Of a stretch of DNA of 64,000 nt, positions 8,433-20,557 are shown in pieces (the stretch's first letter is position 1; the number at the start of each line of letters is the position of its first letter). The position numbers and the translations under genes were made by a program. The notes beneath the pieces were generated by a model, which searched no databases, had not been told where the DNA came from, and was given only the letters and a program-made list of their open reading frames with translations. Source of the DNA: Tetradesmus obliquus (taxonomy: Eukaryota; Chlorophyta; Chlorophyceae; Sphaeropleales; Scenedesmaceae); contig CP126198.1 in the NCBI GenBank assembly GCA_030272155.1, positions 3,410,001 through 3,474,000 of the forward strand, read 5' to 3'.

Positions 8433-11073
8433 CTATTGTTGCTGCTGCCCAGCTTTGATATAAGCTGCCAGCTTCTCACACGCTGCATCCAGCTTGCTGT
8501 CCTCCTTACAAAAGCAAAACCGCACCAAGTTGTGTGGCCGCGCATCCGAGGCGTAAAACGCGCTCAGCGGGATCAATGTAACACCCGCCTCAACAGTCAG
8601 CCGCTTGCACAGCGCCACATCATCTTCCCCTGGCTTCAGCATGCTGCTCATGTCTGCTGTGAGGAAGTAGGTGCCTTGTGCCGGCAGCACTGAGAGGCCT
8701 AAGGCTTCTAGCCGCGGCTGTAGCTGCTGCCGCTTGGCCTGCAGTTCTAGCCCAAGTCCCCTGCAGAGGCAGTGATGCGGGCGGCAAAGCCATGGCACGC
8801 AGCAGAGATCAGCAAAGCAAGAGGTCAGGTGATGAGGTGCAGCAGCAGCTGCTGCAGCACGGAGAGGCCCAGGGCTTCTGGCCGCGGCTGTAGCTGCTGC
8901 CGCTTGGCCTGCAGCTCTAGCCCAAGTCCCCTGAGGAGGCAGCAAGAACACAGTGACAGGCAGCACAGATCAGCAAATCAAGAGGCCCAGGGCTTCTAGC
9001 CGCGGCTGTAGCTGCTGCCGCTTGGCCTGCAGCTCTATCCCAAGTCCCCTGAGGAAGCAGTTAATGCACGCAGCAAAGGCATGAAATGAGGCAGACGCGG
9101 CAGTGCTGTGGAAAGCGAGAACGCGGGGCAGCGCTGCACAAGCTGTGGGCTGCCCGCGGCGTGCAAACTTCTTGATTCTGCGGCTGCTTGACTGCAAGAA
9201 AAGACTTTGACAGGTCGCCATGACAGTGTACTTAAACGTAAACCGTCAAGCTGCAACTTTGCTGTTACATGTCATGTTACGTGACACTTTTGTAACACTT
9301 GCCCACCTGTAGAACCAGTCCGCCTCATCCAGGCCGTACGCCACTGCATGCTGCAGGTTGCTGGCCACTGTGGACACATGTGCACCCAGTGCTGGAATGT
9401 GTTTAATTGCAAATCTAACATGTTACATGACACTGTTGTGACAGGCTACCTGTAGAACCAGTGCGCCTCATTTAGGCCGTGTGCAACAGCATGCTGCAGG
9501 TTGCTGGCCACTGTGGACACATGTGCACCCAGTGCTGGAATGTGTTTAATTGCAAATCTAACATGTTACATGACACTGTTGTGACATGGCCCACCTGTAG
9601 AACCAGTCCGCCTCATCCAGGCCGTATGCGACAGCATGCTGCAGGTTGCTGGCCACTGTGAAGACCAGGAACTGGTGCGCCTTGATGATGGGGGCCAGCA
9701 GCTGCGCGGGTCCAGTCATCCAGCCCACCTGAATTGCAAAATGAGCAGCAGCAGCAGCAACAGCAGCAGGTGTGTTTCTTCGCTATGTGGTACTGGTGCG
9801 CCTTGATGATTGAGGCCAGCAGCTGCGCGCGGCCGGTCATCCAGCCCACCTGGGCTGGAGAACAAAAGCAGCAGCAGATGCAGCAGCAGCAGCAGCAGCA
9901 ACATTGAGGCATGTGTTTAGAATTTTGTACCACATTCATGTACAACTGCTGACAAGAAGACAACAAACATTGGCCGACAGCGCCCTCAAGCGCTTGTACT
10001 TGCACCCCTGGCAATTCAGCACACCATACTTATACCTGATGGCACCGAAGGGTCCTGCTGACGCTGCTGCTGCCGCCACCCACCCTTCAAAGCCACGCCT
10101 CACATCACAAATAAAGCAACAAACCCACCTTCCATGCAGTGAAGCTGAAGGTCTTGCCCGCGCTGCCGAGCCGTATTGTGCGCTCAGCCATGCCCGGCAG
10201 TGCCCGCAGCGACAGGTGCTGGTGCGGCTCAAACACCAGGTGCTCATACACCTCATCGGCTAGTGCGTAGGTGTTGTGGCGGGTGCAGAGGTCTGCGATG
10301 AACTGCAGCTCTTCACGCGTGAACACCTGCAGCAGGGTGAATGGCAGGCGCCCGGCAACAGTTGTGAGGGAGTGGTTTGCTGGCATGTGTGTGTGTGCAT
10401 GTGGCGGGTGCAGAGGTCAGCGATGAACTGCAGCTCCTCGCGCGTGAGTACCTGCGGTGCATTGAGGGCAGGCGGCGGCAGACACGATCTGAGGGAGTGA
10501 TGGCTGGTTGCCGGCATGTGTGTGCCTGTGGTGCGTATGCATGCTGATGTCACTACGGCTGTGTCTTGCTACTTGTTTTGCTTCGAGTGCCCTGTCCTGC
10601 CTTATTGCTTCTCTATGATAAACCATTGCAGCTATGTTTCTCACCTTGCCCGTGGGGTTGTGTGGCGTGTTGACCAGGATGAACTTTGTCTTGTCACTGA
10701 ACGCCACCTCCAGCTGCTGCCGCGGGATGTCCCAGTTGGGCGGCTGCAGCTGCACAGGCACCAGCTTCGCACCGACCTGCAGCGAGTGTAGCGACAAGTG
10801 CACCACACAGCAGCCACATCCAAGACAGAGTCAGGCATGCGGGTGAAGGCAGCGGAAGTGAATCCCACTCGAAAGGCCGCTGCTGCACGGTGCTGTGAGC
10901 CGGGTGTATGGCAGCACACGTGTAAGTAATGGCAGCTCATGCAGCGATGACAGCGATGCTAGAAGCAATGCACACAAGACACCACACTAACCGTCAGCCA
11001 AGCACCTCACCTGCTGTGCCATGCCTGCATAGCTGTCATACATGGGCTCAAACACCACCACCTGCGGCCAGGG

Positions 11074-11114
<41 letters not shown>

Positions 11115-13066
11115 GAGGTGAGCAGGAGCAAGGCCGCACGCAAGCAATGCACAAACATGTGTCACTGGCTTGTGTCATCGGCAACGCTGTGCACTGTAAC
11201 TCAACCGGTAACATGTCACTTGCACAGCAGGTGTCCCCAGCAAGTGTCACTTGCAGGTGTCACCAGTGCCGAACCTAGTGACATCGTGTCACTTACGGCC
11301 CACTCACATCATCGCCGGGGTTCACCAGGCCCATGAAAGCCGTCGTGGTGCCCTCAGTGGCACCCACAGTGATGCTGTCACTAGCATGTGTCACTAGTGA
11401 CACGGTCACAGTGTAACTCTTTCCACGCTCACCTAACGCCTGGATTCACCAGCCCCATGAAAGCTGCTGCAATGCCCTCAGTGGCACCCACAGTAATGAG
11501 TGTCTCACTGGCCCAGTCACACGGCAGCCCCTGGTTGGCCTCACTGTGGCGTGCAACAGCCTGACCAGCACCATGAAGGCTGCCCCCGTCACAAAGCTGT
11601 TACCAGCAGGTGTCACTAGTGCCACTGGCGCTATGTGTTATGTGTTGCAGTGATATTTTCCCCCTCTCACCTCATCGCCTGGGTTCACAAGCCCCATGAA
11701 AGCCGCTGCAATGCCCTCGGTGGCTCCCACAGTGACCCCGACACAAGCATGTGTCACTAGTGACACAGTGTTACCCGCCGCCCAATCGCACCTCATCACC
11801 GGGGTTCACAAGCCCCATGGAAGCCGCCGCAATGCCCTCAGTGGCACCCACAGTGATGCTGTCACTAGCAGAGATCTAGCAGGGCACTAGTGACACCACA
11901 ACTAGTGGCACCGTGTCACCAGCTCACCTCTCACCTCATCACCGGGGTTCACAAGCCCTATGAAAGCCGCCGCAATGTCCTCAGTGGCTCCCACAGTGAT
12001 GAGTGTCACTAGCAGGTGCCACTAGCGACACCGTGTCATCGCATCCCCTCTCACCTCATCGCCTGGATTCACCAGGCCCATGAAAGCCGCTGCAATGCCC
12101 GTTGTGGCACCCACAGTGACGACACAGAATAGCCCCTGGTTGGCTTCACTGTGCCGCGCAACAGCCTGCCCAGCACCATGAAAGCTTCCCTCGTCACAAA
12201 GCTTTCACTAGCAGGTGTCACTAGTGCCGCTGGCGCTATGTGTTATGTGTTACATTTGAACATTCCCCGCACCTCATCGCCTGGGTTGACAAGCCCCATG
12301 AAGGCTGCTGCAATGCCCTCAGTGGTACCCACAGTGACCCTGTCACTAGCAATTCTCACAAGCAATGTGTCACTAGTGACACCTTGTCACCGGGTCTTCT
12401 CTCACCTCATCGCCTGGGTTGACCAGTCCCATGAAAGCCGCTGCAATGCCCTCAGTAGCACCCACAGTGATGAGTGTCTCACTCGCCCAGTCACACGGCA
12501 GCCCTTGATTTGCTTCGCTGTGGCGAGCTACTGCCTGCCGCAGCTGCGGTACACCCAGCAGGCTTGGGTACTGGTTGCTCTGCTCGTACAGGGCCTTGGA
12601 GGCAATCTCCTTCATGCTTTCAGGGCCTTCTTGGTCTGGGAAGCCCTGCACAGTGTGAATGAAGAACAATAGTCTGGAATTGTTTTGGGTGATAGTACAG
12701 GGCCTTGCTCGCAGATCTTCCTGCTCTCAGGGCCCTCTGGGTCTGGGAAGCCCTGCAGGCAATGCAGCGTGGATGGAGCGCTGTTCTGGCATAAACCGTA
12801 TGACCACTGCCCGTTGTAAAATTTCTGGGAAGATTTTAGCACCGTTGCGCTGCGCACCTGGCCCAGGTTGACTGACTTGAGTGTTCTGGTTGCTGTTCTG
12901 GCGCCAAATGTTTGACCACTGCTTGTTATGAACCTTGAAACAGGATCACGCATTGCTAAGCTGCGCACCTGGCCCAGGTTCACTGACTTGTGCTCTGCTG
13001 CCAGCTTGCTCATGACCTCAAAGATGGTGGTAGCATAGCCGCTAAAGGCATAGTTCAGCGGCTTGC
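8433..13066 (-). CDS. Class I aminotransferase, kynurenine/glutamine transaminase type
   Basis: A PLP enzyme moving an amino group from kynurenine, glutamine, methionine or a cysteine conjugate to a 2-oxo acid. Seven exons join in phase: 12969-13066, 12406-12645, 11011-11061, 10645-10776, 10129-10326, 9595-9728 and 8433-8760 (about 393 aa). Visible family marks are SVNLGQ-GFPD, VGATEGIAAAF, NTPHNPTG, LADEVYEHLVF, the PLP-lysine segment GSAGKTFSFTAWK, and the C-terminal arginine in PHNLVRFCF. The first exon in hand starts in phase 2, so a short upstream exon with the start codon lies in 13067-13870 but cannot be placed; organelle targeting is therefore undecided. The gene is transcribed divergently from aspartyl-tRNA synthetase. 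Introns are filled with partial copies of the adjoining exons. Confidence 0.88.
8870..9060 (-). repeat. Two copies of the 5' part of the last aminotransferase exon
   Basis: Blocks ending at about 8931 and 9051 repeat the first ~60 bp of exon 8433-8760 (codons for GLGLELQAKRQQLQPRLEAL), each still preceded by a CAG acceptor. The real exon is the most downstream copy; it alone is continuous with the rest of the coding sequence. Confidence 0.85.
9306..9530 (-). repeat. Two copies of an aminotransferase exon 3' end plus donor
   Basis: Blocks at about 9306-9395 and 9446-9530 repeat the end of exon 9595-9728 (codons for NLQHAVAYGLDEADWFY) and the splice donor, with about 60 bp of intron containing aacatgttacatgacactg. 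The spacing is about 140-145 bp. A separate copy of the same exon's 5' start lies at about 9786-9860. Confidence 0.85.
10393..10456 (-). repeat. Copy of the 5' end of the PLP-lysine exon
   Basis: Repeats codons for VLTREELQFIADLCTRH with its acceptor, upstream (in transcript order) of the real exon 10129-10326. Confidence 0.8.
11304..12405 (-). repeat. Seven tandem copies of one exon 3' end and donor
   Basis: The intron after exon 12406-12645 carries seven decayed copies, at about 11305, 11435, 11672, 11785, 11930, 12055 and 12265, of that exon's 3' end (codons for GATEGIAAAFMGLVNPGDE) plus the donor. Two copies (about 11435-11570 and 12055-12180) extend further into the exon. Spacers contain the perfect palindrome gtgtcactagtgacac at 11388-11403, 11751-11766 and 12367-12382. 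Only the copy at 12406 is continuous with the complete exon. Confidence 0.9.
12700..12900 (-). repeat. Partial copies of the GFPD exon start and the VNLGQ exon end
   Basis: About 12700-12756 repeats the acceptor and first codons of exon 12406-12645 (GFPDPEGPES), and about 12855-12890 repeats the end and donor of exon 12969-13066 (SVNLGQ). Both lie in the single intron between these two exons, so the intron holds one echo from each side. Confidence 0.8.
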
Positions 13067-13870
13067 CTGCACAGCACAACACAGCACAGCAATATCAGAT
13101 TGATTTGAGTGAATTTGTAATGATTCAACAGTAAGCGGAACAGCTGATGCTTGTCTGCTGCAGCCGAGACGGCAGCTGCGTGTGAGCGTTGCACAGCTCC
13201 TGTAGTGCCGCATGCCTAGGTGCAGCTACAGCTAGGTGGCTGGATGCCAGCACAGCGTGCCGATTGCAAGAGGCTGCTGCCGCAGCAGCACTGCTGCTGT
13301 CAAGCAAAGTTCAGGCTGAGTGCTTTAGGCAGCCATTTATTACTGTTGCGGCTCAGATGCTTCTCCTGCTGCAGCCACTGCTGCTGTTGCTACTGCTGAT
13401 GCTGTTGCTGCTGCTGCTGCCACTGTTGCTGCTGCAGCACACAGCAGCAGGCGCTCACTCTGTTGTAGGCCATTTGCAGCGTCTGCAGGTGATTCTGACC
13501 CCATGCCGAGAAACTGAGCAACACTCTTTTTGCGGTGTGGTTGCACACTCTTCAGTTCCAAATGGATCGCAAAGGCTAGTGGATGCAATCAAGCAGTCCA
13601 GACATCGACATGAGTTGTTTACACGAATACAAAACATAGTTCACCAGCTCTAGCCTATCAGGGACGACAAACAGAATGCACACCAGGTAGGTCCCAGGTG
13701 TGACAAGTGCCACTTTTATACTGACAACTCTGAGCATCGCAAATTACCTTCATTGATGCAGCTGCATTGAATCACCACGATATGCGCACAGCAAGCTACA
13801 CTTGCTGACACCCACTGTCTCGCTGCTTGCGGGTAGACGTATAGATACGTGATCCAGGATTACTGAAACC
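13067..13870. other. Divergent interval between aminotransferase and AspRS
   Basis: It must contain the missing first exon of the minus-strand aminotransferase and the promoter(s) of both divergent genes. A minus-strand ORF at 13125-13307 starts with an Ala/Ser/His-rich, transit-like sequence but has no convincing donor in the needed phase. A (CTG)n-rich stretch lies at about 13365-13440. No TATA element was recognised. Confidence 0.4.
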
Positions 13871-16800
13871 ATGAGCGCAGAGGAAGCTGCAAATCTGTCA
13901 CAGGAGTTGTCCGTAAGCGTGCTGCAGCGATCAAGGGTGCCGCCCTCCACGCTCACCGGCAGCAAACTGAACGCCGATCGTGTTGCACGCCACAGGACAA
14001 GGCAGCCCTGAAGGCAGAAAAGGATGCAAAAAAGGCAGCCAAGGAAGCAAGGGTAAGCAGCGCTGAAGCAGGATTGTACGCTGCACGTAGCTTGTACTTG
14101 CTGCTGGATTGCTCACCCACCCTCTGCCCAACTTGCCCACAGGCGCAGCAGCGTGGCGTGAAGCAGGCGGCACCAACACAGCCCGATGCCGATGACCCGT
14201 GTGCGTCTCAGTGGGGCGACTACGCTCTGGTTCAGAGCCAGGAGATTACTGGCAGGAAGTGGACCAAGGTGGAGCAGCTGACCCCGGAGCTCTCAGGCCA
14301 GGAGGTATGCAGGGCCCCTGCTGCAGCTGGCTGCAGCAGCAACTGTGTTAAATTGCCGACTGTTTGAGTTGCCTCAGATGCCAGGACGGGTGCAGCAGGA
14401 CAAGCGCAGCAGGAAGCAACCAGCCAAGGCGCAGCAGCTGGGCCTGCTGTCAGGCCATATGGTATGGCTAGTCTTTGGTCTCTCCTGCAAGCATCACGTT
14501 TGCAACAGCAGCGCTGCAACCTTCTTCTTGCTCAGCCCAGTGCTGCTCGACAGCACCTGACACAGCAGTTGAGAGGCATGGTACTGTTGCTGTTGGCGCC
14601 GTCCGCTGCCGCGCTGCTGCAGGTGCTTGTGCGTGGGCGGCTGTACACTGTGCGCGGCAAGGGCAAGTCAGCCTTCCTCATGATCAGACAGCGCACAGCA
14701 ACAGTGCAGGTGCGGCATAATCTGAACTATCTTCAGCAGCATATGTTGCAGCATATGTAGGCAGGGGTGGTTGGGCATACCCCATCAACCTGCTTGCATA
14801 GCATGTGGGAGCAGCAACAGTGCAAGTGCAGCCGCAGCTGCAGCAGCTGCCTGCAGCATTGTTGGCAGCAGCTACGTGCAGCAACTGTGCTGGGGCAGCG
14901 GTGAACGGGTGCCTCCGGTGGACCCACTTACAGGACAGGGTGAAGCATAAAAATGAAGCAGCAGCCGATCTTCTGCTGGATCATCAGCAGCAAAAAGTGT
15001 CCTCGGGCTCAATCACAGCCAAAACGGATGTGCATTGCGGTTTTGCTGCGGATGATGATGATGCAAATACTGCCTGTTTCACTGCTCTCTCATCAGCCCA
15101 CGAGCAATGCCTCAAAGCACCTCTGTCTGCTTGATGCTGTGCTGTGTGCCGCTGGCTGCCATGTTTGGGATGATGTGTAGGTGCCGCAAGGGCATGGTGA
15201 ATCATGCATGCCTCAAAAAGCAATGCGTCTGTACAGCGTCAAGCTGCCTTGCATTCTGTGCTGTACTGTGCTGCAGGCTGTCATGTTTGCGGATGATGTC
15301 AAGGTGTCCAAGGGCATGGTCAAGTACGCATGCGGCATTCCCAAAGAATCCATCGTGGATGTGGGAGGCATCCTGACCTGCCCCGAGGCCAAGATCGAAT
15401 CAGCCACACAGAAAGACGTGAGTGACGTTGCAACAGGCACTGGCTCGGTGTACGCCAATGGGCTTGTGCCGCTGCAGTGCAGTGTTGGGGCCGCTGGCTT
15501 CAAGGGCAGTGCTTGTAGTATAGGCATCTGTAGTTGCAAAGCAGCAGTATTGTTGCATCCTTGTGCATGCACGCTGTGTGCTGCCCTCGCTGTGCGCTGC
15601 GCAGCTGCTTCACTATCTTGCTGTCTGGCGATTTTGTGTCCCGGCAGGTCACCTTGATAACCTCCATCTGCATTAGTAAGTAACTGCTCTTCCTCTGCTT
15701 CTGTTCTGCTTCTGTCTTCACTTTCTGCCTATATTTGTGCCGCTGCAGGTGGAGCTGCAGGTCACCTCCATCCGCAAAGCAATGTATAACTACTGCTCCT
15801 CTTCTTCTGTCCTCCTTCCGTCTTCGCCCTCTGTCTGTATCTGTGCCGCTGCAGGTGGAGCTGCAGGTCACGTCCACTTCAACCTTGTGCACTGCTGTTA
15901 TCCGTATCTGGATTGGTTTTTGACTGTCGGCGGTTTTGATTCTGCTATGTCGCTGCAGGTGGAGCTGCAGGTCACCTCCATCCGCGTGGTCAGCCGCGCA
16001 GCAGCGCTGCCATTCGAGCTGGTGGATGCGGCACGCAGCGACGTGAGTGGGCTGTGTTGTAAGGCTGCACAGCAGCAGCAGCAGCAGCCGCCGCAGCAGC
16101 AGGCCGACAGGCGCATGAATGCAGTCGGCAGTGTTATAAGCATGTTGCTTGCCGCGTGGTATTGCGAAGCCAGCAGCAGCAGCAGCAGCAGCAGTACTGA
16201 CTCTGGGCAGAGGCACGCGGCAGCTAGCAGGGTGTATGTGGTCGTGCGGAAGGAGCAGCATCAGCGGTGAAAGCAGCAGCATTGGGGCTACTCAGGGCTA
16301 GCTTCTTAGGGATACCCTTGGCAGCAGCAGCAGCAGCAGCAGCAGGGAAGGGCGAGTGTGAGCCAGGATGTACGGCTGGACAGAACCCCACCTTTCTGCC
16401 TTGACATCAAACCAACATCACTTTTTTGTTACTTTCTGTCACTAAATATCCTGAGATTGCAGCAGCAGCGGAGAAGGGCAAGGTGCTGGCGAGTGTGAGC
16501 CAGGATGTGCAGCTGCAAAACTCCTACATTCTGCCTGGCCCTCACCTGTTGTGTTACTTTGTCTGTCACTAACAGGCTGAAATTGCGGCGGCAGCAGAGA
16601 AGGGCGAGGTGCTGGCCAGTGTGAGCCAAGATGTGCGGCTGGACAACCGTGCACTGGACCTGCGCACACCCGCCAACCAGGCCATCTTCAAGCTGCAGAG
16701 CGCTGTGTGCCAGGTGACTAGTGGTTGCTGTGTGATTCCTAGTGATAGTGGCCGGGTGTGTGACTGCAGTGCATGCAGCTGCCAACCAGGCCATCTTCAA

Positions 16801-18785
16801 GCTGCAGAGCGCTGTGTGCCAGGTGTGTAGGCAACACCTGCAGGCCAGCAGAGGCTGAGTCTTTGTTTGTTACCGCCACACGCTGCAGAGCCAGCTGTGC
16901 CAAATTGACTGCTGGCTGATGCGGTAGTGCAAGCGGATGTGCCATGCCATTCTGCAACCGGTCAACATGGGTTTAGTGCGCCAATCATTGCAGCAAGTGC
17001 TCCAGCCACGACTGTCTGCAGCGTGCTTTGCTAGCGCCTGCACCAAACGCCTGCCATGTCAAACTCCCTCCTGCGTGCCTGCTGCTCTGGCTGCACTGTA
17101 TCGCACTTTTCCTGCTGCTGCTGCTGCTGCTGCCAGCTGTTCCGTGAGGCCATGCTGAGCCAGGACTTCCAGGAGATCCACACACCCAAGCTCATCGCAG
17201 GAGCCAGCGAGGGAGGCGCGGCGGTGTTCAGGTGCGTGACCGTCTCTTGCTTTACAAGGACGAATCCATACACAGTACATGCAAAGCTGCGCACCTGCAG
17301 GCAAAGCTGGACCAGGAGTCTCCGCCCAAAGTCTCGTGACTTCTCCGATATGCTGTCAACATTGGAAGAGGCGCCAGCTCTGCTGCTTGGCAGGGGTTGG
17401 TAAGCGCTATTGCAGAATTTGGCGCTGCATGTGCTGCCTGTGTGTGACTGAGTGCCACATTGTGAGAGTGCAGAGTTGCTTGGACGCGCAAGCTTGGCCG
17501 TTGTGATTATCTTAGTGTGATCAGTGGGATATTATCTCAGTGATTATCTCAAATGTCACATGCCGACTTTGTTTAGCGCTGCTGCTGCTGCTGCTGCTGC
17601 TGCTGCAGGTTTGACTACATGGGCCGGCCGGGCTGCCTGGCGCAGAGCCCGCAGCTGTACAAGCAGATGGCCATCTGCGCAGACTTTGACCGCGTGTTTG
17701 AGATCGGACCCGTGTTCAGGTGCGCTGTGTGTCCATGAGGCGCTTTGGGTTCGTGCTATGATTGTTATGGTTCCGACAATCACGCAGAGTGTGTGCTGTA
17801 CACTTAGCCTGGCCGCTGCAGTTCTCACATCCTGAGGGAAGGCAGTTGCTCATGCATGCCTTATTGTAGCCACATCTGTTCAGCCTGTCGATGCGTTCTT
17901 GGGTTTGCCTGTAGCCAACTGGTCGCACCTGTGGGCTACCTGGTTACACCTTGTCTTTCGGTTGTATTTTTGTCGTGCAGGGCTGAGAACAGCTACACGC
18001 ACCGCCACCTGTGCGAGTTCACCGGGCTGGACTTTGAGATGGCCATCTACGAGCACTACTTTGAGGTGCGCATTGACCAACGTTTGACCAGCCATTGACC
18101 AATGTTTGACCGGCAGACATGCTGTTTTGGAGGTGCCAGCTGTGCGCACGTTGTCGACCGGACACTGTGGACTATCAGAGGGTTTGAATCGCCACACTTT
18201 TCACCTAGAACACTGTGCTGCACTGCTGAAATGCATTGTGCTGCTGTGGTACAGGTGCTGGACGTGATTGAGCACCTGTTCATGCACATGTTCAACGGCC
18301 TGGCCACCAAGTACGCAGCGGAGCTGGAGGCGGTGCAGGCCCAGTACCCCTTTGAGCCCATCGCAGCCAAGCCAGTGCGGCTCACCTTCGCAGGTGCGCA
18401 GCGCATTCGGCATACACCTTGCATGTACCTTGCTTCTTGGGTTCTGCTGGCAGCTGTCTTGCCTGATAAAGCCAAGTGTGTGCGGCTCACCGTCGCAGGT
18501 GCGCTGCGCCCCCAATGTGCATCGTGTCTTGTTTGTTGGGCTCGTCTGGATCTGCTGTGTGGGCGGTGCTGCTTGCTGTTGTCGGAGGGTGCTTTGGGTG
18601 AACCTTGCACGGCACTTGGGCCCATGTTTACCACCACCATTGCATGCTCTTTTCAGTTGCATGTTTGCCTGCCCTTTGTCTTGCATGTGCCGTGCTGCTG
18701 CTGCTGCTGCTGCTGCTGCTGCAGAGGCCATCAAGCTGCTGCAGGATGATGGGCTGACTGACATGGTCTGCCGTGCTACTGCTGG

Positions 18786-18824
<39 letters not shown>

Positions 18825-20557
18825 GTATTGTCACCTATGTACCTGTACAGAGGGCATCAAGCTGCTGCAGGATGATGGCCTGACTGACGTTGACCCGCTC
18901 GGTGACCTCAACACAGAGCTGGAGCGGCGGCTGGGCAAGATCGTCAAGGACAAGTACGGCACAGACTTCTACATCCTGCACCGCTACCCCATGGCGGTGA
19001 GTGTTACTCTGGGTTGTCACTAACATGTTACATGTATGATACGATTGCTGAGCGGGAATGACTGGTTGTTGGCAAGATCGTCAAGGACAAGTACGGCACA
19101 GACTTCTACATGCTTCACCGCTACCCCATGGCGGTGAGTGTTACTTTGTGTTACCAAGAGTGTTACAAACATGTTACTGTGGGTTGGATTGTGTTGGGTT
19201 GCTGGGCAAGATCGTGAAGGACAAGTACGGCACTTTTTTCTACATCCTGCATCGCTACCCCATGGCGGTGAGTGTTACTTTGTGTTACAACAAGTGTTAC
19301 ATGCATGTTATTGTGGGTTGTGTTGTGTCGGGTTGCTGGGCAAGATTGTCAAGGACAAGTACGGCACAGACTTCTACATCCTGCACCGCTACCCCATGGC
19401 GGTGAGTGGCTTGTTTGGTACATGTCCGTTACAGCTGTTTCATTTGGTCTGTGCCATCTCTGAATTCTGAGCCAAACTAGTCTGTGCCTTCAATCACAGT
19501 TATCCCTAGTAATGCTTCTGGTCAACAATGTGATCCTGCAGATCAGGCCCTCCTACAGCATGCCGGCATGCTTTGGGAGGCACGGCGCCGTGCTCTGGCT
19601 TGACACTCAGCACAGCTCTGTGCCTGCTGCCGCTGCAGATCCGACCTTTCTACACCGCGCCCATCAGTTCCTCCTGTAGCACCTGTGCTTCTCAATTTGC
19701 TACCCCTATACCCAGCAACTTCTGACTGTGTCTCTTTTGGCACCTGCACAATTGGCCCCTTCTACACCATGCCCTGCCCTGACAACTTCGCCTACAGCCG
19801 GAGGTTCGAATTCCCTTCTCAGCCTCTCCCTCAGCAAAGTCACGTGTTGCTGCTGCTGCTGCCGCAGATCCGGCCCTTCTACACCATGCCGTGCCCCGAC
19901 GACCCCGCCTACAGCAACAGCTTCGACGTGTTCATCCGCGGCGAGGAGATCATCAGCGGCGCGCAGCGCGTGCACGACCCGGAGCTGCTCACAAGTGCGT
20001 GGTGTGACTGTTACATAACGGTCACATGTGTTGTTTCTTGTTACTTCTGTCATTGCTGAAGTGACGTGTTCATCTGCGGCGAGAAGGTCATCAGCGGTGC
20101 ACAGCGCATGCATGATTTGCAGCTGCTCACAAGTCAGACACGTTACATGTCATGTGATGTGTCACATATGGTCTGTTATTTTGTCAAAAGACACACAGTG
20201 TGACTTCATCTACTGTGCAATATCTGACAAAAGCAATTGTATGAGTAGCAAAGATCCTGCTGCACAACTTTAGCAGGCTAAGACACCCATCCCCTTGCAT
20301 AGTTGCTGCACTGAACTCTGCCTGTTCCACCCTGCCTGCCAACGCTTACATCTGAATGCAAAATCACAGCGCGCGCCATTGCGTGCGGCATCCCAGTGGA
20401 CACCATCCAGGCCTACATCGACAGCTTCAAGCTGGGCGCCTCGCCACACGGCGGCTGCGGCGTGGGCATGGAGCGCGTGGTCATGCTGTACTGCGGGCTG
20501 AACAACATTCGCAAGACCAGCATGTTCCCGCGCGACCCCAAGCGCCTGGAGCCCTGA
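13871..20557 (+). CDS. DARS1: Aspartyl-tRNA synthetase, cytosolic eukaryotic type
   Basis: Charges tRNA-Asp with aspartate in the cytosol. Fourteen exons join in phase to 533 aa: 13871-13912, 13996-14052, 14143-14304, 14623-14709, 15277-15417, 15959-16042, 16576-16713, 17137-17231, 17609-17719, 17981-18065, 18255-18393, 18851-18996, 19868-19994, 20370-20557. The N-terminus is Lys/Ala-rich, as in eukaryotic AspRS. An anticodon-binding OB fold spans about 90-190 ([18 protein letters not shown]). The class II core carries [11 protein letters not shown], motif 2 ([11 protein letters not shown], about 305-316), [16 protein letters not shown] and motif 3 (GCGVGMERV, about 500-508), ending [11 protein letters not shown]. 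Human cytosolic AspRS is 501 aa. The symbol is by homology. The introns carry many copies of adjoining exon edges. Confidence 0.95.
15130..15880 (+). repeat. Exon-edge copies in AspRS introns 4 and 5
   Basis: About 15135-15215 is a decayed copy of the start of exon 15277-15417. Blocks at about 15640-15680, 15735-15785 and 15838-15880 repeat the acceptor and first codons (VELQVTSI) of exon 15959-16042, each with the preceding pyrimidine-rich intron end, at roughly 100-bp spacing. The real exon is last. Confidence 0.85.
16330..16530 (+). repeat. Two copies of the [19 protein letters not shown] exon start
   Basis: Blocks at about 16340-16385 and 16455-16515 repeat the first part of exon 16576-16713 (codons for [16 protein letters not shown]) upstream of the real acceptor. 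A copy of the same exon's 3' end with a donor lies downstream at about 16780-16826. Confidence 0.8.
18465..18780 (+). repeat. AspRS intron 11 exon-edge copies flanking (CTG)n
   Basis: About 18468-18510 repeats the end and donor of exon 18255-18393 (PVRLTFA). About 18722-18770 repeats the start of exon 18851-18996 ([13 protein letters not shown]) with its acceptor. Long (CTG)n runs precede both the copy and the real acceptor region (about 18694-18722 and 18779-18822). Confidence 0.85.
19060..19410 (+). repeat. Three copies of the [21 protein letters not shown] exon end
   Basis: Blocks at about 19068-19140, 19202-19275 and 19337-19405 repeat the last ~65 bp of exon 18851-18996 and its gtgagt donor at 134-135 bp spacing. 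Each is followed by a gtgttac-type intron start or a relic of it. They lie after the real exon. Confidence 0.9.
19535..20135 (+). repeat. Copies of both ends of the RPFYTMP exon
   Basis: Upstream copies of the acceptor and start of exon 19868-19994 lie at about 19540-19570, 19630-19665 and 19748-19806 ([11 protein letters not shown]). A downstream copy of its end ([18 protein letters not shown]) lies at about 20058-20135, inside the next intron. Confidence 0.85.

Noticed and set aside
11304-12405. Regularly spaced repeats resembling a CRISPR-like array
   Set aside because: The repeats are copies of an aminotransferase exon edge, unequal in length and spacing, in a spliced eukaryotic gene with no cas genes.
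13125-13307. Transit-peptide-like ORF as first exon of the aminotransferase
   Set aside because: Ala/Ser/His-rich and in a suitable place, but no good donor in the required phase is visible before its stop.
15500-16282. Minus-strand 260-codon ORF in AspRS
   Set aside because: It spans AspRS introns, exon 15959-16042 and its echoes in antisense; its internal repeats are explained by those echoes.
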